Positions 34,265 through 40,588 of a DNA stretch of 40,588 nt are shown piece after piece; the first letter of the stretch is position 1, and each line of letters opens with the position of its first letter. The translations under genes and the position numbers were made by a program. This DNA is from an uncultured Ruminococcus sp. (GTDB lineage: Bacteria > Bacillota > Clostridia > Oscillospirales > Ruminococcaceae), in the NCBI GenBank assembly GCA_947627275.1, contig CANQVK010000023.1:1-40588 (forward strand), in the 5' to 3' direction. Below the pieces are notes generated by a model that was not told the origin of the DNA, did no database searches, and worked only from the letters and a program-made list of their open reading frames with translations.

Positions 34265-34699
34265 ATGGGTATTCTCGATAAGATCGGCGATGTCAGCAAG
34301 GGCGTTTCCGATAAGACCAAGAGTATGTCCGAGGCAAGCAACCTCAAAAGAAAGATCCTGTACGAGGAGGAGCGTATCGTTGAGATATTTACCGACATCG
34401 GCAAGAAGTATTACAAAAATCCCAATGAGGATCCCGCTAATCTAAAGGTTCTCTGCGATGACATCGACACACGCCGCAGACGTATCAAGAAGATGAGATT
34501 CGAGCTTAACGGTATCAGAGGCTATAAGATCTGTCCTAAGTGCGACGCCGAAGTAAACGAGCGTTTCCAGTTCTGCGGACGCTGCGGTGCAAGACTTCCC
34601 GAGATGGAGGACGATGATTTTATGTCACTTGAACCCAACGATTACTACACCGAAAGCAGCAATCAGTTCTTCAACGCTGATTCAAACAAAAACTACTGA
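34265..34699 (+). CDS. Zinc-ribbon protein with helical N-terminus
   Basis: 144 residues, AAGGAG 8 bp upstream. Residues 1-85 are charged and probably coiled-coil (KRKILYEEERIVEIFTDIGKKYY, DIDTRRRRIKKMRFELNGIRG). A zinc ribbon follows with CPKC and CGRCG, then an acidic tail. There is no signal peptide. This small-protein type is common in Firmicutes; its role is unknown, and a scaffold or adaptor is plausible. Confidence 0.8.
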   Translation: MGILDKIGDVSKGVSDKTKSMSEASNLKRKILYEEERIVEIFTDIGKKYYKNPNEDPANLKVLCDDIDTRRRRIKKMRFELNGIRGYKICPKCDAEVNERFQFCGRCGARLPEMEDDDFMSLEPNDYYTESSNQFFNADSNKNY

Positions 34700-34705
34700 T
34701 ATATG

Positions 34706-34738
34706 AGCTGCTCCGATTTACGGGGCAGCTTTATTTTA
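34706..34738 (+). terminator. Intrinsic terminator after the zinc-ribbon gene
   Basis: AGCTGCTCCG (34706-34715) pairs with CGGGGCAGCT (34721-34730) with one wobble pair and is followed by TTATTTTA. Confidence 0.75.
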
Positions 34739-34750
34739 TGGTTATACTAT

Positions 34751-36067
34751 ATGAAGATTTTGGAAATAATTTTACTTCTTGTTTTTTACAACCTGATACC
34801 GTTCTGGAATTTGGCGCACCTGCCTGTTGCGGTAAAGACGATCGTCACCGTGCTTGTATCGGCGGCATATCTGATAATTCTTTTCAGGAACGGCAAAGTC
34901 CCCGTTAAAAGCTTCAGATTACGCGCGTTAAACGGCGGAACAAGGCTGATATGGCTTTCAGGAATGACTTTTATCCCCGAGCTTGCGGCATTGATAGCTT
35001 ATCCTTTCTTTCCGAGAGCCGGTACGCTGTCTTTGGTTCTGACCATTATTTTTGCTGTCGTTTTCAGCGTGATAACGTTTTCAGTCGGATTTATCAAAAC
35101 CGCCGTGGGTTCAAAACAGATAAAGCTTCTTGACTATGTTCTTCTGTTCATTTTCTGGTGGGTACCTATAGTCAACCTCGTACTCATATGCCGTTTTTAC
35201 AAGAAAGCGAAGCGTGAGTTTATTTTTGAGCTTTCAAAGGCGGAGCTTGAAGAAGCACGGGCGGAAAATGAGATGTGCAGAACTAAGTATCCCATAGTTA
35301 TGGTTCACGGTATTTTCTTCCGTGATTGGCAGTATATGAATTATTGGGGACGTGTTCCGGCAACGCTTATACGCAACGGCGCAAAGGTTTTCTACGGCGA
35401 CCAGCAGTCGGCGAAGTCTATTCCCGAAAGCGCGGCAGAGCTTAAAACGCAGATAGAAAAGATCCTTGCGGAAACAGGCGCAGAGAAGGTCAATATTATC
35501 GCCCATTCAAAGGGCGGACTTGACAGCCGTTACGCTATAAGCGCTCTCGGTCTGGGGAATCGTGTTGCGACATTGACAACAATAAACACTCCTCATCTAG
35601 GCAGCGATATGGTGGATTACCTGATGAACAAATGTCCCGACGGTATGGTGAAGTGGGTAGAGAAAAAATACAATACCGTTTTCCGCAGGCTTGGCGATAA
35701 CGACCCCGATTTTATTGCGGGGCTGAACGATCTGCGACCCTCCCGTATTGCCGAATTAGAGCCGTATATGGCGGACGTTCCCGAAGTTTCCTACAGAAGC
35801 TGCATGTCGGTAATGAAGAACTTTTTTTCCGCCGGACTGCCATTGAATATCGGTTATCTGCTGATAAAGCGGCTTAACGGCAGAAACGACGGACTTGTGT
35901 GGGAGGGAGCGGCAAAGCACGGTGAATTCCGCATGGTAACGGCAAGCGGCGTGCGAGGCATAAGTCACGGCGATACTATAGACCTTTTCCGTGAAAATAT
36001 AGAGGGCTACGATGTGCGTGAATTTTATGCGGACTTGGTTGCGGAGCTGAAAAAGCAGGGCTATTAA
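34751..36067 (+). CDS. Membrane-anchored alpha/beta hydrolase (lipase/esterase-like)
   Basis: 438 residues from the ATG at 34751. An in-frame ATG at 34703 lies inside the terminator above and is less likely; neither has a good ribosome site. The N-terminus has about four hydrophobic spans (to about residue 155). A catalytic domain follows, with the oxyanion motif VMVHGIFF (His186-Gly187) and the nucleophile elbow AHSKGG (Ser253), the form seen in bacterial triacylglycerol lipases (AHSxGG) and not GxSxG of general esterases. NTPHLGSDMVDY also fits lipases. The active site may face either side of the membrane. Confidence 0.8.
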   Translation: MKILEIILLLVFYNLIPFWNLAHLPVAVKTIVTVLVSAAYLIILFRNGKVPVKSFRLRALNGGTRLIWLSGMTFIPELAALIAYPFFPRAGTLSLVLTIIFAVVFSVITFSVGFIKTAVGSKQIKLLDYVLLFIFWWVPIVNLVLICRFYKKAKREFIFELSKAELEEARAENEMCRTKYPIVMVHGIFFRDWQYMNYWGRVPATLIRNGAKVFYGDQQSAKSIPESAAELKTQIEKILAETGAEKVNIIAHSKGGLDSRYAISALGLGNRVATLTTINTPHLGSDMVDYLMNKCPDGMVKWVEKKYNTVFRRLGDNDPDFIAGLNDLRPSRIAELEPYMADVPEVSYRSCMSVMKNFFSAGLPLNIGYLLIKRLNGRNDGLVWEGAAKHGEFRMVTASGVRGISHGDTIDLFRENIEGYDVREFYADLVAELKKQGY

Positions 36068-36069
36068 TA

Positions 36070-36447
36070 TCAGCTGAATTTTCGCCGTATAAATCTGCAA
36101 AGATAAAATGCGGGAATACAAAGAAATCCCCATGCGATCGAAAACAGCGGACATATCTGCCCGAGCAGATTCAATGGTCGGTCGGAATAATCCCATACCT
36201 GCCAGCCCATGATAATGTTATCGAACACGCCCACAGCAAATTCGATAGCCGTTATCAGAAACGCCCCGATAATACAGCATTTTATCAGATTCATGGCAGG
36301 ACGGCAGCTTATAATGTAAATAAGAGTGAGGACAAGTCCTCCTGTCAGGCACATAGTCCAGTGGGTGTAACCGCGTCCGATGACCTCAACAAAGGCGTAA
36401 AGAAAATAACCCATTAAAAAAGTAAAAATATACTGCGTGAGCTTCAT
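36070..36447 (-). CDS. CmpB-like putative ABC-transporter type IV membrane protein
   Basis: 125 residues, about four hydrophobic spans, GGGGGA upstream. The segment GWQVWDYSDRPLNLLGQICPLFSIAWG is characteristic of the PF06541-type family (putative ABC-transporter type IV, CmpB). Despite the name the function is unproven. It is convergent with the hydrolase, only 2 bp apart, with no visible terminator between. Confidence 0.8.
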   Translation of the reverse strand: MKLTQYIFTFLMGYFLYAFVEVIGRGYTHWTMCLTGGLVLTLIYIISCRPAMNLIKCCIIGAFLITAIEFAVGVFDNIIMGWQVWDYSDRPLNLLGQICPLFSIAWGFLCIPAFYLCRFIRRKFS

Positions 36448-36488
36448 AATAATTCCCCCTTTTATGTATTATGCGGTATTTTTTGATA

Positions 36489-36497
36489 ATTATACCA
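36489..36497 (-). promoter_or_regulatory. Extended -10 promoter for the CmpB-like gene
   Basis: On the minus strand TGGTATAAT, an extended -10 element, 42 bp before the start codon. No good -35 is seen, as is usual for extended -10 promoters. Confidence 0.5.
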
Positions 36498-36523
36498 TTA
36501 TGGGGATATTGATAATATTAAAT

Positions 36524-36603
36524 CACTGTCAACAACTTAAGCAAACTAACATCGGGATTCCAAAGGGACGGTGTCCCTGCAAAGAAATAAAAATAAGACA
36601 GTG
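36524..36603 (+). mobile_element. 80-bp minimal derivative of the hairpin-rich element
   Basis: It starts CACTGTCAACAACTTAAGC and continues AAACTAACATCGGGATTCC with AAAGGGACGGTGTCCC, as in the 21958 copy. It then jumps to AT-rich DNA and ends GACAGTG (36597-36603), the mirror of its CACTGTC start. The flanks AATATTAAAT (36514-36523) and AATATAAAAT (36604-36613) match at 9/10, consistent with a target-site duplication. It lies just before malQ. Confidence 0.8.
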
Positions 36604-36639
36604 AATATAAAATAATAGGAATAAAGGAGTTTAAATTTA

Positions 36640-38112
36640 ATGCGAAAAAGCTGCATAATATTTCATATTTCAAGTATTCCGTCTGAATACGGAATAGGCA
36701 AAATGGGCAGACATGCCTTTGAATTTGTTGATTTTCTCAAAAAATCGGGCGTAAAATGCTGGCAGATATTGCCGCTTTCGCCTACAAGCTACGGCGATTC
36801 TCCATATCAGTCCTTTTCGGTAAATGCAGGAAACCCCTACTTTATCGACTTTGAGATACTTGAGGGGGACGGACTGCTTGAACGTTCGGAATATGCGGAT
36901 ATTACGTGGGAAAGCTCTCCCGATAAAGTGGATTACAGCCTGATCTACGACCATTGCTTTGATGTGTTGAGAGTTGCCTATTCACGATTCAAGGCTGCAA
37001 GATTTCCGGCATACAAAACGTTTTGCGAGGAAAACAAGTCATGGCTCGACGAATATGCCCTCTTTATGGCTTTGAAATTTCAAAATGACGGTAGGGCTTG
37101 GTATGAGTGGGAAACGGATATTTCCATGCACAAGCCGAAAGCCGTTGCCGCATGTAAAAAGGAACTGAAAAAGGAAATTGGATTTTATAAATTCATTCAG
37201 TTTGAGTTCAGCCGTCAATGGAAAGAGCTTAAGGGATACGCCAACGAAAAGGGCATTGAGATAGTGGGGGATATACCGATATACTGCGCTTTGGACAGCG
37301 TAGAAGCATGGGCTGACCACAGGCTTTTCTGGTTTGACCGCAAACGCCGTCCCGTATGCGTGGCAGGCTGTCCGCCCGATGAATTTTCGCCTGCGGGTCA
37401 GCTTTGGGGAAATCCTCTCTACGATTGGGAATATCATAAGAAAACAGGCTATAAATGGTGGATAAACCGCATAGCTGCGGCTGCAAAGCTTTACGACATC
37501 GTGCGTATCGACCATTTCAGAGGCTTTGAGAGCTATTATACCATTCCCTACGGCAGCGAGGACGCAACGGTCGGCGAGTGGAAGAAAGGTCCGAATCATG
37601 AGCTTTTCCGAATGGCTGAGGAAAAGCTCGGAAAGCTCGATATTATTGCGGAGGACTTGGGCTTTATAACTCCCGAGGTAAGGGAAATGCTTGATAAATG
37701 CGGTTATCCGGGTATGAAAGTATTGCAGTTCGGCTTCAGCGACGGAACGAACGAGCATCTTCCGCATAATTTTACGACTTCAAATTGCTTTGCATATACG
37801 GGGACTCACGATAACGAGACTCTGAACGGCTGGGTAGAGTCTATGGATAAAAAGTCCCTGAGATTCGCCAAAAAGTATCTGAACGTCAAGAAAAAGAGTG
37901 AAATACCAATGGCTGTGGTGCGTGCGGCATGGGGCAGCGTTGCGGAGGTCGCAGCGGCGCAGATGCAGGATTTTCTCGACAGTCCGAAGGATGCAAGAAT
38001 GAATACGCCGTCCACATTGGGGACTAATTGGCAGTTCAGAGCAAGCTCGGAGCAGTTCACGCCCGCTTTGGCAAAGAAAATCAAAAAGCTGAATAAGATG
38101 TACAACAGATAA
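36640..38112 (+). CDS. malQ: 4-alpha-glucanotransferase (amylomaltase, GH77)
   Basis: 490 residues, AAAGGAG 9 bp upstream. GH77 catalytic residues are visible: Asp291 in VRIDHFRGFE, Glu338 in IIAEDLG and Asp391 in YTGTHDNET. The N-terminus LSPTSYGDSPYQSFSVNAGNPYFID is also typical. It transfers alpha-1,4-glucan chains between maltooligosaccharides. It lies 36 bp before glgP. Together they convert maltodextrins or glycogen to glucose 1-phosphate. No secretion signal is present, so the pathway is cytosolic. Confidence 0.96.
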   Translation: MRKSCIIFHISSIPSEYGIGKMGRHAFEFVDFLKKSGVKCWQILPLSPTSYGDSPYQSFSVNAGNPYFIDFEILEGDGLLERSEYADITWESSPDKVDYSLIYDHCFDVLRVAYSRFKAARFPAYKTFCEENKSWLDEYALFMALKFQNDGRAWYEWETDISMHKPKAVAACKKELKKEIGFYKFIQFEFSRQWKELKGYANEKGIEIVGDIPIYCALDSVEAWADHRLFWFDRKRRPVCVAGCPPDEFSPAGQLWGNPLYDWEYHKKTGYKWWINRIAAAAKLYDIVRIDHFRGFESYYTIPYGSEDATVGEWKKGPNHELFRMAEEKLGKLDIIAEDLGFITPEVREMLDKCGYPGMKVLQFGFSDGTNEHLPHNFTTSNCFAYTGTHDNETLNGWVESMDKKSLRFAKKYLNVKKKSEIPMAVVRAAWGSVAEVAAAQMQDFLDSPKDARMNTPSTLGTNWQFRASSEQFTPALAKKIKKLNKMYNR

Positions 38113-38148
38113 TTATAAAATGAATTAATTTATCAGGAGGAAAAACCA

Positions 38149-40494
38149 ATGGATAAGAAAATTTTTATTGAAAAATTCACAGGCAGACTTCCGAAAGACA
38201 TCAAGTCTGCTTCACCTCAGCAGCTTCACAATGCTCTCGGCGATACGGTAATGGAGCTTTATGCCGACAGATGGGCGGCTTCACGGGAGGAGCATCTGAG
38301 TAAAAGGCGCGCGGCTTACCTTTCCATGGAATTTCTTGTGGGACGTGCTGTGTACAATAACCTGTTCTGTCTGGGAATTTACGACGAGGTGGACGCCGCT
38401 TTCAAGGAGCTTGGTCTTGATCTTGCCGACTTGGAGGAGATAGAGGACGCTGCGCTTGGAAACGGCGGTCTCGGACGTCTGGCGGCTTGTTTTCTGGACA
38501 GCGCAGCCTCTTTGGATCTTCCCTTGGACGGCTACGGAATCCGCTATAAATACGGACTTTTCAAGCAGTCTATCGTTGACGGCTTTCAGAGGGAGGATAT
38601 TGACGACTGGACGAAATACGGCGACTGCTGGTCGAAACGATGCGATGAGGATACCGTTATCGTCGAGTACAGCGGTCAGACCGTAAAGGCAGTTCCCTAT
38701 GATATGCCGATTTTCGGCTGCAAGACGGAAAACGTCGGAACTCTCCGTCTTTGGCAGTCCGAGCCTGTAAAGGAATTTGATTTCGATACGTTCAATCGTC
38801 AGAATTATCTTGAGGCTTCAAAGGAGCAGATATTTGCCGAGGATATTTCCCGAGTGCTTTATCCGAACGATGATACGAACGAGGGCAAAAAGCTCCGACT
38901 GAAACAGCAGTATTTCTTTAGCTGTGCGTCACTGACGGACATTATCAAAAAGCATAAGGCTCGCTTCGGCACACTTGATAATTTAGCGGACTATATTTCT
39001 GTTCAGCTTAACGATACTCACCCCGTAATTTCTATTCCCGAGCTTATCCGTCAGCTTGTGGACAATGAGGGCTATACCTTTGCCAAAGCTCTTGAAACAG
39101 CTAAAAAAGTGTTCAACTACACCAATCATACCGTAATGCAGGAAGCTCTTGAAAAATGGTGGGTAGGACTTGTGGAGGAACTGCTCCCGAGAATATATGA
39201 GATCATCATTCAGATAAACGAGGAGCTTATTGCTGAAATGTACGCCAATGGAGTACAGAGGGATAAGATCGACCGTATCAAAATAATCAAGGGCGAGCTT
39301 ATTCACATGGCAGATATGGCATGTTATTGTTCGAGCCATATCAACGGTGTGGCAGAGATCCACACTCAGATCTTAAAAGACACGGTTCTTGCCGACTGGC
39401 ACAGCATTTACCCCGACCGTTTCCGCAACGAAACAAACGGCATTACTCAGCGCCGCTGGCTCGGTCTGTGCAACATGGAGCTGTCCGCGCTTATTACGGA
39501 GCTTTTGGGCGACGACGGCTGGCTTGTCGATCTTGACCGCCTTAAGGAGCTTACAAAATACGCTGACGACGAGACGGTTCTGCGCCGCTTCATTGATATA
39601 AAGCAAACCAAGAAAAATCAGCTTGCGGCGTATATTGAAGAACGCGACGGCGTTAAGACAGACCCCGCATCAATATATGACATTCAGATAAAGCGTCTCC
39701 ATGAGTACAAGAGGCAGCTTCTCAACGCTTTTTCGATCTTGTGGATATATAACGGCATAAAGGACGGCAGCATCAAGGATTTTGCTCCCACGACCTTTAT
39801 TTTCGGAGCAAAATCAGCTCCCGGCTACAGACGTGCAAAGGCAATAATAAAATATATCAATGAAATAGGCAGAATAGTTTCGTCCGACCCCGAAACAAAG
39901 GAACTGCTCAAAGTTGTTTTCGTTCAGAATTACAACGTTTCCTACGCTGAGAAGCTCGTTGCGGCGGCTGACGTTTCCGAGCAGATCTCAACTGCCGGAA
40001 CTGAGGCAAGCGGAACAGGCAACATGAAGCTTATGCTCAACGGCGCAGTAACTCTCGGAACATACGACGGCGCAAATATCGAGATAGTTCAGGAGGCGGG
40101 CGAGGAGAACAATTACATCTTCGGCGCAAGAGTCGAGGAGCTTGAAAAAATTGTTCCCGAGTATGACAGCCGCAAGGTTTTTGCCGATGATCCGAGAATA
40201 AAGGCAGTTGTATCCTCACTTATCGACGGTACGGTTTCAGACGGCGGAACGGGCGATTTCCGTGAGCTGTACACATCGCTGCTTGACGGCGCAAGCTGGC
40301 ATGTTCCCGATCACTATTATCTGCTGGGCGATATGAAAAGCTGCGTTGAAGCAAAGCTTAAGTCCAACAGCGATTATAAGTCAGACCGTCTTGCATTTGC
40401 GAAGAAGCAGTGGCTCAATATGTGCAATGCAGGCAAGTTCAGCTCCGACAGGACTATCGCGGACTATGCGGAGAACATCTGGAATATAAAATAA
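38149..40494 (+). CDS. glgP: Glycogen/starch alpha-glucan phosphorylase
   Basis: 781 residues, AGGAGG 9 bp upstream. Typical motifs are AYLSMEFLVGRA, the glycine-rich GNGGLGRLAACFLDS, VQLNDTHPVISIPELIR and the PLP-lysine site GTEASGTGNMKLMLNGA (Lys627). It releases glucose 1-phosphate from alpha-1,4-glucans with phosphate. The length is normal, shorter than the mammalian enzyme because the regulatory N-terminus is trimmed. It stops 1 bp before a mobile element begins. Confidence 0.97.
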   Translation: MDKKIFIEKFTGRLPKDIKSASPQQLHNALGDTVMELYADRWAASREEHLSKRRAAYLSMEFLVGRAVYNNLFCLGIYDEVDAAFKELGLDLADLEEIEDAALGNGGLGRLAACFLDSAASLDLPLDGYGIRYKYGLFKQSIVDGFQREDIDDWTKYGDCWSKRCDEDTVIVEYSGQTVKAVPYDMPIFGCKTENVGTLRLWQSEPVKEFDFDTFNRQNYLEASKEQIFAEDISRVLYPNDDTNEGKKLRLKQQYFFSCASLTDIIKKHKARFGTLDNLADYISVQLNDTHPVISIPELIRQLVDNEGYTFAKALETAKKVFNYTNHTVMQEALEKWWVGLVEELLPRIYEIIIQINEELIAEMYANGVQRDKIDRIKIIKGELIHMADMACYCSSHINGVAEIHTQILKDTVLADWHSIYPDRFRNETNGITQRRWLGLCNMELSALITELLGDDGWLVDLDRLKELTKYADDETVLRRFIDIKQTKKNQLAAYIEERDGVKTDPASIYDIQIKRLHEYKRQLLNAFSILWIYNGIKDGSIKDFAPTTFIFGAKSAPGYRRAKAIIKYINEIGRIVSSDPETKELLKVVFVQNYNVSYAEKLVAAADVSEQISTAGTEASGTGNMKLMLNGAVTLGTYDGANIEIVQEAGEENNYIFGARVEELEKIVPEYDSRKVFADDPRIKAVVSSLIDGTVSDGGTGDFRELYTSLLDGASWHVPDHYYLLGDMKSCVEAKLKSNSDYKSDRLAFAKKQWLNMCNAGKFSSDRTIADYAENIWNIK

Positions 40495-40495
40495 C

Positions 40496-40588
40496 TACTG
40501 TCAACAACTTAGCATCGGGATTCCAAAGGGACGGTGTCCCTTTGGCGGAGTCCAGAGGCAGCGCCTCTGGCAGGGTGTGGGACAGAGT
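40496..40588 (+). mobile_element. Left part of another hairpin-rich element, cut by the window end
   Basis: It begins TACTGTCAACAACTTAGC one base after the glgP stop codon, then repeats GGGATTCC, the hairpin CCAAAGGGAC / GTCCCTTTGG and the hairpin CCAGAGGC / GCCTCTGG, as in the 21958 copy. The right end lies outside the window. It should act as a strong structured 3' end for the malQ-glgP transcript. Confidence 0.8.

Noticed and set aside
1..40588. tRNA, rRNA, phage or toxin-antitoxin genes
   Set aside because: None was found by eye on either strand; a dedicated scan could still find a short one.

Overview
The window looks like a chromosomal segment from a mid-GC, low-passage-of-drift Clostridia genome, most likely Ruminococcus or a close relative in the Oscillospiraceae (inference). 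Support comes from AGGAGG-type ribosome binding sites, sigma-A promoters of TTGACA-17-TATAAT form, a tetrahydrofolate riboswitch, the UPF0237/UPF0210 pair, a YtrA-type GntR/ABC operon, and glycogen/starch enzymes. Many intergenic gaps hold short hairpin-rich repeats with terminal inverted repeats. No tRNA, rRNA, CRISPR array or complete transposase gene was seen.

Layout. 1-5336 (minus): three tandem lipoproteins, each combining an N-terminal repeat-rich domain with a C-terminal family-1 solute-binding domain. The first is cut off by a mobile-element end, the second is intact and the third is decayed. 5752-7659: a divergent cytosolic LacI-type sensor fused to a GGDEF diguanylate cyclase. 7771-10292 (minus): ACT protein UPF0237, UPF0210 and a NahK-like sugar kinase. 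10559-13955: PHP histidinol phosphatase, Lrp/AsnC regulator, aminotransferase and ispE. 14259-17080: autoregulated GntR/ABC-2 export operon. 17369-19129 (minus): alanine racemase and TatD-associated radical SAM protein. 19260-23062: SLOG protein, divergent LCP-like protein, TatD and PP2C phosphatase. 23111-25221 (minus): folT-folC under a THF riboswitch whose terminator hairpin contains the folT ribosome binding site. 25522-26352: HAD phosphatase. 26411-33896: indolepyruvate ferredoxin oxidoreductase (iorA, a small acidic protein, iorB), a phenylacetate-CoA-ligase-like enzyme and a double-ACT protein, with three envelope genes and a repeat lodged between iorB and the ligase. 34265-36447: zinc-ribbon protein, membrane-anchored alpha/beta hydrolase and a CmpB-like membrane protein. 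36640-40494: malQ and glgP for alpha-glucan turnover.

Most notable structure. A repeat family with ends close to CACTGTCAACAACTTAAGC occurs at least four times (13954, 21958, 36524, 40496), and an end with the same motif truncates the first lipoprotein (1-77). Two copies are flanked by 10-bp near-perfect direct repeats (9/10 matches each), so they are mobile elements and not mere REP sequences. The longest copy folds into six successive near-perfect hairpins, and the shorter copies look like internal deletions of it. At least three other short inverted-repeat element types share the intergenic space.

All calls come from reading the sequence by eye. Family names rest on remembered motifs, and no database search was run.
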